64,000 nt of DNA from ZC4RG30 sp964632365 (GTDB lineage Bacteria > Pseudomonadota > Gammaproteobacteria > Steroidobacterales > Steroidobacteraceae): NCBI GenBank assembly GCA_964632365.1, contig CAZWDR010000001.1, forward strand, positions 1-64,000. The letters run 5' to 3'. Positions 49,029 through 58,428 of the stretch are shown in pieces (position 1 is the first letter of the stretch; every line of letters begins with the position of its first letter). The notes beneath the pieces were generated by a model. It was not told the DNA's origin. It worked only from the letters and a program-made list of their open reading frames with translations, and searched no databases. A program made the position numbers and the translations under genes.

Positions 49029-49217
49029 TCAGTCGCGCAGTTCGTCCACCGCGTCATCGACCTTGTTCTCGGTCGACTCCCCGCCATCGCGGACAGTTTC
49101 GACGGCCTCGTCCACTTCCTCACCGGCCTGTTCCAGCGGGCCCTTGTCCTCACAGGCGGCCAGGCCCAGGCTCAGCAGCCCTCCCAGGGCAATCACCGCC
49201 AGGTTGTTCTTGCGCAT
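49029..49217 (-). CDS. Small acidic lipoprotein
   Basis: 62 residues: MRKNNLAVIALGGLLSLGLAAC is a lipoprotein signal with lipobox LAAC (Cys22). The remaining 40 residues are acidic and helix-forming (PLEQAGEEVDEAVETVRDGGESTENKVDDAVDELRD), the pattern of small stress-induced lipoproteins annotated as hypothetical. AAGGAG lies 6 bp before the ATG. The stop lies 2 bp from the convergent permease stop. Its promoter region faces the response regulator gene and shares the intergenic region that holds two TGTAGG elements. Confidence 0.82.
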   Translation of the reverse strand: MRKNNLAVIALGGLLSLGLAACEDKGPLEQAGEEVDEAVETVRDGGESTENKVDDAVDELRD

Positions 49218-49360
49218 CGTGCTCTCCTTGTTTTCGGTTCCGTGGTCCGGCGGAATCGTTGTTTTGCCGGACCTTCGGAGGGCCAGTGTGGCCGCTCGGG
49301 CGCCCCGAACCTGTGGGAGGCTGGCGGCAAAGATTGTAGGAAGTGGCGCCCGCTTCACCT

Positions 49361-49378
49361 TGTAGGACGAATCCCACG
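49361..49378 (+). promoter_or_regulatory. 18-bp GacA/UvrY-like palindrome before the LuxR-type regulator
   Basis: TGTAGG-ACGAAT-CCCACG, 94 bp before the regulator start, with another TGTAGG half-site at 49335-49340. Same arms and spacer as at 29670 and 52121. Autoregulation by the adjacent NarL/FixJ-type regulator is inferred, not shown. Confidence 0.6.
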
Positions 49379-49471
49379 TATGCTGCCGTTGAGCACCTCC
49401 TTGCCCGGTCCTGCTGCCGGGCAAGAATCTCGGCAGTTCGCCCGGGGAGTCGGGCAAGGGGAGTACCGAAC

Positions 49472-50104
49472 ATGACCAGGGTTCTCATTGCGGATGACCA
49501 TGCGCTCGTCAGGGCCGGATTGCGGCAGTTCCTGCAGCAGAACGGGCGGTTCGCCTCGATCGCCGAGGCGTCGAGCGGTTCCCAGACGCTCGACATGTTG
49601 CGCGGGGCGCGCTTCGACCTGCTGATCCTCGACATCAACATGCCCGACCGCGGCGGCCTCGACATCCTGAAGCATGTGCGTGCCTCCTACCCGGAGACCC
49701 GGGTGCTGGTGCTCAGCGCCTATCCGGAGCGGCAGTACGCGGTCAACGTGCTCAAGGCCGGCGCCAGCGGCTACCTGTCGAAGGAGAGCGCCCCCGACGA
49801 GCTGATGAAGGCCGTGAACCAGGTGATGGCTGGCAAGCGCTACGTGAGCTCCAGCCTCGCCGAGCTGCTGGTGTCCGAGCTGGACACGGACCACGAGAAG
49901 CCGCTGCACGCCGGGCTGTCCGAGCGCGAGTTCCAGATCTTCTGCAAGCTGGCGTCGGGGCAGTCGGTGTCCGAGATCGCCAGCGAGCTGTCGCTGAGTG
50001 TGAAGACGGTGAGCACCTATCGCACCCGGGTACTCGAGAAGATGTCCTTCAAGTCGAATGCGGACATCACCTCCTACGCGCTGCGCAACGGGCTGATGAA
50101 CTGA
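49472..50104 (+). CDS. NarL/FixJ-family response regulator, GacA/UvrY-like
   Basis: 210 residues. The receiver (1-120) has IADDHALVRAGL, phosphoacceptor Asp in LILDINMPDRGG, Ser in LVLSAYPE and Lys in YLSKES. The LuxR-type helix-turn-helix (about 146-205) reads LSEREFQIFCKLASGQSVSEIASELSLSVKTVSTYRTRVLEKM. Length and sequence resemble GacA/UvrY and EvgA/FimZ regulators. An AAGGGGAG sequence lies 8 bp before the ATG. The next gene, a lone receiver, overlaps the stop by one base (TGATG), and the NarX-like kinase is convergent behind it. It is the best candidate to bind the TGTAGG palindromes in this window. Confidence 0.93.
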   Translation: MTRVLIADDHALVRAGLRQFLQQNGRFASIAEASSGSQTLDMLRGARFDLLILDINMPDRGGLDILKHVRASYPETRVLVLSAYPERQYAVNVLKAGASGYLSKESAPDELMKAVNQVMAGKRYVSSSLAELLVSELDTDHEKPLHAGLSEREFQIFCKLASGQSVSEIASELSLSVKTVSTYRTRVLEKMSFKSNADITSYALRNGLMN

Positions 50105-50514
50105 TGACTGGCCTCGCGGACAAGGCGCTCCGCGTGCTGCTGGTGGAAGATTCACCGCGCATCGCCGAGCGCGTGCGCGAGTTGCTGGTGCAGGAAGAGG
50201 GCGTGCACGTGCTCGACACGGTGGCGGACGAGACCGCCGCGCTGCGGGCGCTGACCGAGCAGGACGTGGACGTGCTGATCCTCGACCTGCAGCTGAAGGT
50301 GGGCACTGGCTTCGGCGTGCTCGAGGCGCTGGGTTCGCACCGGCCAACCACCATCGTGATGACCAACTACGCGCTGCCGCAATACCGCGAGCGGGCGCGG
50401 CAGCTGGGCGTCGAGCATTTCCTGAACAAGGCCATGGATTTCGAGCGGCTCGGCGCCATCATGGCCGAAGTGCGCTCCACCCGGGATCATGCCGCGGCGC
50501 TGACGCCGCGCTGA
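50104..50514 (+). CDS. Single-domain response regulator
   Basis: 136 residues, receiver only: VLLVEDSPRIAERVREL (acidic pocket), phosphoacceptor Asp in VLILDLQLKVGTG, Thr in IVMTNYA, and Lys in HFLNKAMD, followed by a short tail without a DNA-binding domain. The MxNK-type switch region with Asn-Tyr recalls lone receivers encoded beside NarX-like kinases. It starts over the stop of the LuxR-type regulator, so both are made from one message; it may act as a phosphate sink or competitor for the kinase at 50533-52061 (inference). Confidence 0.9.
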   Translation: MTGLADKALRVLLVEDSPRIAERVRELLVQEEGVHVLDTVADETAALRALTEQDVDVLILDLQLKVGTGFGVLEALGSHRPTTIVMTNYALPQYRERARQLGVEHFLNKAMDFERLGAIMAEVRSTRDHAAALTPR

Positions 50515-50532
50515 GCCTCCGACGACCAGCGG

Positions 50533-52061
50533 TCAGTCCGCGGTCGCGGCATCCTCCACAGGGACCGTCAGCTCGACCAGCGTGCCGGCAGGCTGGCGCT
50601 GCCGGACCTGCACGGTGCCGCCCACCGACTCCATCCGGAAGCGCATCTGCCTCAGGCCGTGGGCGCCCGCGCGCTGTTCGGCATCGTCGGGAATGCCGCG
50701 ACCATTGTCGGCGACGCGCACCACCAGCCGGCCTTCGTCGACCTCTGCGGTGACGGTGAGTTGGGTGGCGCCGGAATGCCGGATGGTGTTGGAGACGGCC
50801 TCCTGCACGGTGCGGAACACGGCGATCCCGGTTTCGGGCGGAAGATCGATGTCTTCGTCGAGGCCGAAGGTCTCGAGTTGCAGCTGCGCCTGCTCGGCGC
50901 GCTGGGAGCACAGCCAGCGCAGCGCGGTGAACAGGCCCATGTTGTCGAGCAGCGTCGGCCGCAGCTCCTCGATCACGCGACGCTTGAGCTCCAGGCCCGC
51001 GCCCAGTGCCTGGTCGACACGGTCCCAGTGCGGCTGCAGTTCCGGATCACTGGCCGCGGCCACCCGCTTGCGGATCTGCGCGATGTCCATGCGCATGGCC
51101 ACCAGCAGCCCACCGAGCTCATCGTGCAGTTCGCGCGCCAGCGCGTATTTCTCGGCTTCGGCCACACGGCTCATGTGACGGCCGAGGTCGCGCAGCTCGG
51201 CGGTGCGCGCGTCGATCTGCGTGGCCAGCGAGCTGACATAGGTTTCGCGGCGCCGGATGTCGCGCGACACCATCAGCCCGAGCACGACCAGCACTGCGAT
51301 GGTGAACAGCATGCCGGCGAAGGAGATGACGGAGTTCAGCTGGACGGCCGCGCGCCACTGCGTCAGTTCCGTGCGCACCTGGTCGCCCTCCCGCTGCCGC
51401 AGGTCGTGCAGCGCCTGCAGGGTTGATTGCATGCCCGGCGCGGAAAGCCCGGGCTGGGCCGGGGGCCGCGCCTGGGCCTGCGAAGCCTCACCCGCCTCGC
51501 GGAGCCTCACCGCCTGCCGCATCTGCTGCATCTGCGCGGAGAGGCCGGACTTCGTGCGCTCAAGCACGGGCAGCACGGCAGCGTCGAGGCTGCGGTAGAT
51601 CGCAACCAGTTCATCCAGCCGCGTCTGCGCATCGGCAAACCCGGCATCCATCGCGGCCAGGTCGCCCTGGCTCGCCGTCAGCAGGAAGTTGCGGTGCGCA
51701 CTGTCTGCTTCAAGCGAACGGTAGATGGTCTNNNNNNNNNNNNNNNNNNNNNNNNNNNNNNNNNNNNNNNNNNNNNNNNNNNNNNNNNNNNNNNNNNNNN
51801 NNNNNNNNNNNNNNNNNNNNNNNNNNNNNNNGTCAGCAGGAAGTTGCGGTGCGCACTGTCTGCTTCAAGCGAACGGTAGATGGTCTCGCCAAGCAGCCCG
51901 ATCGCCTCATGGCGCGTCTGCACCTGTGCATTCAGCTGCCGCGTCTGCGCGCGCCGCATCTCCGTGACCCAGTAACCGAGGATCACCAGCGCGATCGACA
52001 GCAGCAGCGGCACGAGGACGTAACGCCGGTTCAAGCCTTCCTGGATCAATCGCCTGGACAT
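50533..52061 (-). CDS. NarX/DegS-type sensor histidine kinase (HisKA_3), interrupted by an assembly gap
   Basis: The N-terminal part (start ATG 52061; a further 13-codon extension is open) has a membrane helix YVLVPLLLSIALVILGYWV, then a CHASE3-like periplasmic domain. A 100-N gap interrupts it; removing 155 bp joins the frames to give about 457 residues. Past the gap come a second helix (VISFAGMLFTIAVLVVLGLMV), a coiled coil and the HisKA_3 dimerisation segment with ALARELHDELGGLLVAMRMD (H-box with His), then HATPase with VQEAVSNTIRHSGA, DNGRGIPDD and GAHGLRQMRFRM. Such kinases pair with NarL/FixJ regulators; the one at 49472 is convergent and adjacent. Confidence 0.87.
51732..51831. other. 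Assembly gap (100 N) with duplicated 55-bp flanks
   Basis: Exactly 100 Ns. The 55 bp before (51677-51731) equal the 55 bp after (51832-51886), as at the other gap. The same overlap length in two unrelated places points to a k-mer of 55 in the assembler. Confidence 0.9.
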
Positions 52062-52120
52062 GCATTCGATGGTATCAGTTGCGCTGCGGCGTCCACGCAC
52101 TTGTCAGCGTTCCCGCGCAG

Positions 52121-52138
52121 CGTAGGTCCGTTCCTACA
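52121..52138 (-). promoter_or_regulatory. 18-bp GacA/UvrY-like palindrome before the NarX-like kinase
   Basis: Read towards the kinase: TGTAGG-AACGGA-CCTACG, 60 bp upstream of its ATG. Arms and spacer match the sites at 29670-29687 and 49361-49378. Confidence 0.6.
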
Positions 52139-52215
52139 TCGGTGTTGGTGCGCGCGAAGCGTCGTGACGCAGCACGCCGATGGCCGCACCGCCCACGCCT
52201 CCGCATCATGGGCGC

Positions 52216-52506
52216 ATGAGATCGATTCCGGCATGGTCGCTGGGCGTGCCGCTGGTCGTGGGCAGCATCGTGCTGGCGCGGGCAGCCTTCGCGCCTGACC
52301 GCATCGACGTGTCGCACGCCGCGAGCCTTCCCGTGGCCTCCGTCCATGTGGAGGGGCCCGCGCGCGACGCGAAGTGCCCGGAAGGCGCGGTCCCGCAGAA
52401 CGCTGATGAAGGCACCACGCACGCGGCCACTGCATCCGGCGCGCGCGGGACCTGTGCGGAATCGCTGGCGCCACAGGCGATGCCCATCCGCGCGCGGCGC
52501 GATTAG
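52216..52506 (+). CDS. Possible small membrane-anchored hypothetical protein
   Basis: A 96-residue frame from ATG 52216: MRSIPAWSLGVPLVVGSIVLARAAFAP could be a signal or anchor segment; the rest is Ala/Pro/Glu-rich with two cysteines and no recognisable domain. There is no ribosome binding site, and the frame fills an otherwise empty 476-bp region between the kinase start and the amidohydrolase. It may be a real short secreted protein or chance; coding signals are weak. Confidence 0.3.
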   Translation: MRSIPAWSLGVPLVVGSIVLARAAFAPDRIDVSHAASLPVASVHVEGPARDAKCPEGAVPQNADEGTTHAATASGARGTCAESLAPQAMPIRARRD

Positions 52507-52537
52507 ACTGCGCACACCACAGCGGGAGGACAGCACA

Positions 52538-53561
52538 TTGCAGGACCAGTCACAGACGCGGCCGGCCGGCCAGCGCGTTCGCATGATCGCGACCGAAGAG
52601 GCCTGTTCGATTCCGGAGGTCGCCAACGCGTTGCGCGATGTGGCCCGCAAGGGCGGCGTCAGCCTCGACATGAAGCTGATCGCGGGCATCTACGACGCAC
52701 CACCGGACGCCAACGGCGGCCTGTTCACGCGACTGCTTGACCTGGCGGACGCACGCCTGCGCGACATGGACGCCAATGGCGTCGACATGCAGCTGCTCGG
52801 GCTCACTTCACCGGGCGTGCAGATGTTCGAGACCGGCCTGGCCCGCGACCTGGCGCAGCTGGCGAATGACCGGCTGGCCGAGGTAGTGCGGCGGCACCCC
52901 GATCGCTTCGCGGCGCTGGCCACGTTCGCGCCGCAGGATCCCGCGGCCGCGGTGCGGGAAATGGAGCGGGCGATGCGCACGCTGAAGCTCAATGGCTTCA
53001 TCATCAACTCGCACACGAACAACGAATACCTCGACCAGCAGAAGTTCTGGCCCATCCTCGAGGCCGCCGAGGCGCTGGGTGCGCCGCTATACATCCACCC
53101 GCGCGCGCCGTCGGATGGCATGGCCGCGCCCTTCCGCGACTACCGGCTCGATGCCGCCGTGTGGGGCTATGGCGTCGAGGTCGGCACGCATGCGGTGCGG
53201 CTGATGATGTCCGGCGCGCTCGACCGCTTCCCGAAGCTGCGCATCGTGATCGGGCACATGGGCGAGGCGGTGCCGTTCTGGCTGTGGCGGCTCGATTACA
53301 TGGGCAATCCGGCGCGCGGCCGCAGCCCGCAGAAGCTGCTGCCCAGCGAATATTTCCGGCGCAACTTCGCGATCACCACCAGTGGGGTGGAAGATCCGCT
53401 GGCGCTGCGCTACTGCATCGACCGGCTCGGCGTCGACGCGGTGATGTGGGCGATCGACTATCCCTACCAGCCGTCGCCGCCGGCGGTGGCCTTCATCAAG
53501 GCCGCGGAACTGAGCGACGCCGAACGGCATGCCCTGTGCCATGGCAACGCCGAGCGCATCT

Positions 53562-53590
<29 letters not shown>
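52538..53590 (+). CDS. Amidohydrolase of the ACMSD/decarboxylase family
   Basis: 350 residues from a TTG at 52538, chosen because GGGAGGA lies 7 bp before it; the ATG at 52580 has no such site. The amidohydrolase_2 barrel (PF04909) is seen in MIATEEACSIPEV (replacing the usual HxH strand with TEE), PLYIHPRAP, HAVRLMMSGALDRFPKLRIVIGHMGEAVPFWLWRLD, ITTSGVEDPLAL and VMWAIDYPYQPS. His in YIHPR and IGHMGE and Asp in AIDYPY are the metal and acid residues of gamma-resorcylate/2,3-dihydroxybenzoate decarboxylase-like members, so aromatic-acid decarboxylation is likely. Substrate unknown. Convergent, overlapping the ABC ATPase gene by 29 bp. Confidence 0.88.
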
Positions 53591-54318
<728 letters not shown>

Positions 54319-54326
<8 letters not shown>

Positions 54327-55521
54327 GGCGGATCGCCACCACCGGATCCAGCCGCGCCGCGCGCCGCGCCGGCACCGCCGCCGCGACGGTGCCGGTCAGG
54401 GTGGCGAGCAGCACCGCCGTGACCATCAGCCCCGGCGACAGCGGCACCTCGAAGAGCCCCGGTCCCAGCGTGTTGAACGCCCAGACCAGCGCGTATCCGC
54501 AGACCGTGCCAATGGCGGACCCGGCGAAGCCCAGCAGTGCGCCCTGCACCAGGAACACCTTCAACATCTGCTTCTGCCGCGTGCCCATCGCGCGCAGGAT
54601 GCCGATCTGCCGGGTGCGCTGGACCACGCTGATCGACAGCACGCTGGCGATGCCGAAGGCCACTGACACCCCCACGAAGAAAGAAATCATGCCGGTGGAG
54701 ACGCTCTGCGAGCGCAGTGCATTCATCAGCTGCGCATTGCTCTCCATCCAGCTTTCCGCCTCGAGGCCGGTCAGCGCATCCAGGCGCTTCGCGATGGCAT
54801 CGGCCTCGAAGATCTCGGGCACCGTCAGGTCGATCACGGTGACGCCGCCGGGCAGGTCGAGCAGCGACTGCGCCTGCTTCAGGTCCAGATACACATAGCG
54901 CTCGTCCAGTTCGCGCACGCCCAGCTCGAAGATGCCCGCGACATTCAGCTGCGCCGCGCGCGCCTCGCCGGCCTCGAGGCGGAACTTGTCGCCGACCGAC
55001 GCGCCGAGGTCATCGGCGAGCAGGCGGCCAATCAATGCATCGCCGGCGCCGACGCGCAGCGAGCCGGCGATGAGGTCCGGCTGCAGCGGGATGATGCGCT
55101 CGTACCGCGGCGGATCGATGCCGACCACCGCGACCGAGGCCCGCGCGTTGCCGCGCAGTGCGAACGCCGGGCCGGAGACCAGCGGCGAGACCGCGAGGAT
55201 GTCCGGGCGGGCATCCAGCACCGCCTGCACCTGCTGCCAGTTGTTGATCGAGCGCAGGCGCTGCGCGCGACGCGTCTCGAGCACCAGCCGCGTGGTGCCC
55301 GCCGGCAGCGGCGCCAGATGATTGATGTCGTCCGGCGCGCGCACCTTGATGTGCGCCTGCGTGCCCAGCGTGCGATCGACGATGTTGTCCTGCAGTCCCT
55401 GGATCAGGGCCGTGATGAACACGATCACGGCGACGCCGACGCTGATGCCGGTGGCGATCAGCAGCGTCTGCGTGCGCCCCTCGCGCAGGAAGCGGACCGC
55501 GATGGTGGATTCGATCCACAT
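54319..55521 (-). CDS. ABC transporter permease (FtsX/LolE-like)
   Basis: 400 residues. One N-terminal helix (LLIATGISVGVAVIVFITALIQG, about 20-42), a periplasmic domain of about 215 residues, then three C-terminal helices (about 275-298, 325-350 and 365-385), the FtsX/MacB_PCD pattern. RTRQIGILRAMGTRQKQMLKVFLVQGALLGFAGSAIGT is the conserved coupling region. It is shorter than MacB because its ATPase is separate. The gene lies 12 bp after the adaptor gene and overlaps the ATPase gene, so adaptor, permease and ATPase form one machine. Confidence 0.9.
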
Positions 55522-55533
55522 GCGGCCGGGGGC

Positions 55534-56766
55534 CTAGTCGAACTGCACCGGCAGCTCGCGGCGTGACGCCTGCGAGGCCGCGTCCGCGGCGTCAGCCGGC
55601 TGCACGCGGGTGCGCACGCGCGCGCCGTCCGCGAGCGTCACCGCCGCGGCATCGAGGAGCACCAGGTCTCCCTCGGCGAGGCCGCCGGTGACCTCGGTCA
55701 TCGACGCATCGCGCAGCCCGGTGCGCACCGGCACCCGCACGGTGCGACCGTCACGCACCGCCAGCGCGACGCGGCTGCCATCCTGCGCCTGCAGCAGCGC
55801 ATCGTTCGGCACGGCCAGCGCGGCATCCCGCCGTCCGGTCTCGATGTTCACGGTGACCGTCATGTCCTGGCGCAGGAATTCCGGGACCGGGTCAACGCGC
55901 AGCCGCACATTCACGGTGCCACGTTGGGCATCGATGCCCGGCGCGATGTAATTCACCGTGGCCTCGAACGGGTGCTCGGTCCACGCGTCGGCGATGGCGA
56001 TGGCCTTCTGGCCTTCTCGCAGCACCGCCAGGTTCTTCTCATCCACCGGGACCTCGAGCTCGGTGCTGCCGGCGTGGGCGATCTCGAACAGCACACGGCC
56101 CGGCTGCACCAGGTCGCCGGGTTCGACATTGCGCGTCAGCACGACGCCGGCGCGCTGGGCGCGCACCTGCGTGCGGGCCTGCTGCGCGCGGGCCGCGGCC
56201 AGCCGCTCACGCAGCTGGATCTCGTCGCTGCCACCAGGCCGCGCCGCGTTCGCAGCGGCTTCGGCCGCCTGTGCGCCGGCCAATGCGACCGCTTCGGCCT
56301 GCTGCGCCTGTTCCAGCGCCTCGCGCGCGATCAATCCGCGTGCGAACAGCTCGTCACGTCGGCGCGCCTCACGCCGGGCCTGCGCGAGCTCGGTCTCGGC
56401 CTGGCGCAGGCGCGCCTGCACCTCGGTGCGGGTCGGACCCACCAGACCCTGCAGCGCAGCCTCGGCCTCCCGCACGGCGGCTTCCAGATCCTCCGCCTGC
56501 AGGGTCACCAGCAGCTGGCCGGCCGCCACCGCATCGCCCTCGGTGACATGCCGTTCGGCTACCGTGGCGGTGATCTCGCTGCCCACCTGGCTGCGCGAGG
56601 TGCCGATGACCCGTCCGGTGGCCACCACCTGCTGCACCAGCGGCCGCGCTTCGACGCGCCATGCCGGCAGCGCGGGCGGGCGCATCCACAGGAAGGCCAG
56701 CAGCCCGGCGACCAGCACCGCAGCGAGGCCCAGCAGCACCGGTGGCCGGCGCCACCCCCCGCTCAT
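55534..56766 (-). CDS. HlyD/MacA-type periplasmic adaptor protein
   Basis: 410 residues. An N-terminal anchor (LLGLAAVLVAGLLAFLWM, about 10-28), then the biotinyl-lipoyl half VVATGRVIGTSRSQVGSEITATV and VTEGDAVAAGQLLVTLQAED, a long alpha-helical hairpin (about 85-190, heptads of Ala/Glu/Arg), the returning lipoyl half RAGVVLTRNVEPGDLVQPG, and beta-barrel and membrane-proximal domains. It should bridge the FtsX-type permease to an outer-membrane channel; no TolC gene is in the window. The start overlaps the FbpB stop (ATGA), tying this pump to the iron importer genes. Confidence 0.9.
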   Translation of the reverse strand: MSGGWRRPPVLLGLAAVLVAGLLAFLWMRPPALPAWRVEARPLVQQVVATGRVIGTSRSQVGSEITATVAERHVTEGDAVAAGQLLVTLQAEDLEAAVREAEAALQGLVGPTRTEVQARLRQAETELAQARREARRRDELFARGLIAREALEQAQQAEAVALAGAQAAEAAANAARPGGSDEIQLRERLAAARAQQARTQVRAQRAGVVLTRNVEPGDLVQPGRVLFEIAHAGSTELEVPVDEKNLAVLREGQKAIAIADAWTEHPFEATVNYIAPGIDAQRGTVNVRLRVDPVPEFLRQDMTVTVNIETGRRDAALAVPNDALLQAQDGSRVALAVRDGRTVRVPVRTGLRDASMTEVTGGLAEGDLVLLDAAAVTLADGARVRTRVQPADAADAASQASRRELPVQFD

Positions 56767-58421
56767 GACACCGGACCCTCGGCGGCGTGCCGCGTGCCGA
56801 CGCGGGACAGCAGCACCACCGGGCCGAGACCGGCAAGGATGATCAGCAACGCCGCCACGGCCCCATCCTCATAGGTGCCGCGCGCCGCCTCGGCATACAC
56901 ATGCGTCGCCAGCGTCTCCACATTCAGGGGCCGCAGCAGCAGCGTGGCGGGCAGCTCCTTCATGCAGTCGACAAACACCAGCAGGGCGGCTGCCGCCAGC
57001 GCCGGGCGCAGCAGCGGCAGGTGGATCCGGCGCAGCACACCGCCGGCCGTCGCGCCCAGCGTGCGGCCGGCGTGGTCAAGCGTCGGCGTAATGCGCGCGA
57101 ACCCGGATTCCACGCTGCCGGTGGCCACCGCGAGGAAGCGTGTGCAGTAGGCAAACAGCACCGCCGCGCTGGTGCCGAGCAGCAGCAGCCCGGCGCGTTC
57201 CCCGGTGACCGCTTCGATGAGTGTGGCCAGCCACTCGTCGGCCGCGCCCAGCGGCGCCAGCAGGCCGATGCCGAGCACTGTGCCCGGGATCGCGTATCCC
57301 AGCGTGGCGATGCGCTCGCTGCCGCCGGCCACCCAGCCCGGCCGCAGGCGCAGCGCATAGGTGAGCACCAGCGCGGCAACGAGCGTCAGCGCGGTGGCGA
57401 TCGCGGCAAGCTGCATGGTGTCGAGGGTGACCTTCATCAGGCCCGGCGGAAACCCTGCGAACTGCAGCCGCTCGATGGCCTTCGCCAGAAGATAGCCTGC
57501 CGGCGCGAGGAAACCCAGCAGCACCGGCACGGCGAGCAGCGCCACCACCGGCACCGCCGCGCGACCCGACAGCCGCCGCGGCGTCATGCTGCGCGAACGC
57601 TGCGCGCCGGCGGCGTAGCGCTGCCGGCGCCTTGCCCTGCGCTCCACCAGCAGCAGCGCCACCACCACCGCGAGCATGGCCAGCGCGATCTGCGCCGCGC
57701 CAGCCAGATCCGCACGATTCACCCAGGTGGAATAGATCGACACCGTCAGCGTGCGCACGCCGAGCAGTTCGGACGCGCCGATGTCATTGAGCGTCTCCAT
57801 CAACGCCAGGGCCGTGCCCACCGCGATGGCCGGTCGCGCCAGCGGCATCGCCACGCGCCGGAACACCGCGCGCGGTCCCAGGCCCAGCGTGCGCGCGGCC
57901 TCGAGCAATCCGGCCGACTGCATCAGGAACATCGCGCGGGTGGTCAGATAGACGTATGGATAGAGCACGAAACCCAGCACCAGCGAGCAGCCGGCCAGTG
58001 AGCGGATGTCGGGCAGCCGCAGGTCCTGCGGGGAGTCCATGCCGAGCATTGCGCGCAGGCCGGACTGCAGCGGACCGATGGGATGCAGCAGGTCCATCCA
58101 TGCGTACGCCATGATGTAGGTCGGCACCGCCAGCGGCAGCAGCAGCGCCCACTCGAACACGCGGCGGCCGCGGAAATCATAGGCGGTGACCAGCCAGGCG
58201 CTGCCGGTACCCAGTGCCACCACCAGCACACCCACTGCGGCCAGCAGCAGCAGCGTGTCGCGCAGTGCCGGCGGCAGCACATAGCGCAGCAGGTGCGGCC
58301 ACAGCATGCCGTCGCCCCGCAGCGCCTCGGCCAGCAGCGCGACCACCGGCAGCAGCACCAGCAGCGCGATGGCGACTGCGGGCACCAGCCACATCGCGCC
58401 GGAGCGGGACCCCCGGATCAC
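56763..58421 (-). CDS. fbpB: Ferric iron ABC transporter permease (FbpB-like, duplicated)
   Basis: 552 residues from a GTG, 7 bp after the substrate-binding protein gene. It is the double-length permease typical of Fbp/Sfu iron importers: two binding-protein-dependent transport domains, each with about six helices. EAA loops appear as LLEAARTLGLGPRAVFRRVAMPLARPAI (first half, about residue 180) and HAGRTLGATAGGVLRRIHLPLLRPAL (second half, about 450). It forms the inner-membrane channel for ferric ions delivered by the FbpA-like protein, driven by the FbpC-like ATPase. Thiamine or phosphonate importers have related permeases, but the binding protein points to iron. Confidence 0.9.
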   Translation of the reverse strand: MIRGSRSGAMWLVPAVAIALLVLLPVVALLAEALRGDGMLWPHLLRYVLPPALRDTLLLLAAVGVLVVALGTGSAWLVTAYDFRGRRVFEWALLLPLAVPTYIMAYAWMDLLHPIGPLQSGLRAMLGMDSPQDLRLPDIRSLAGCSLVLGFVLYPYVYLTTRAMFLMQSAGLLEAARTLGLGPRAVFRRVAMPLARPAIAVGTALALMETLNDIGASELLGVRTLTVSIYSTWVNRADLAGAAQIALAMLAVVVALLLVERRARRRQRYAAGAQRSRSMTPRRLSGRAAVPVVALLAVPVLLGFLAPAGYLLAKAIERLQFAGFPPGLMKVTLDTMQLAAIATALTLVAALVLTYALRLRPGWVAGGSERIATLGYAIPGTVLGIGLLAPLGAADEWLATLIEAVTGERAGLLLLGTSAAVLFAYCTRFLAVATGSVESGFARITPTLDHAGRTLGATAGGVLRRIHLPLLRPALAAAALLVFVDCMKELPATLLLRPLNVETLATHVYAEAARGTYEDGAVAALLIILAGLGPVVLLSRVGTRHAAEGPVS

Positions 58422-58428
58422 TGCGCGA

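Noticed and set aside
52075..52689. A 204-residue minus-strand frame in the kinase-amidohydrolase interval
   Set aside because: It overlaps the 5' end of the amidohydrolase and the kinase promoter palindrome, and has no domain or start signal.
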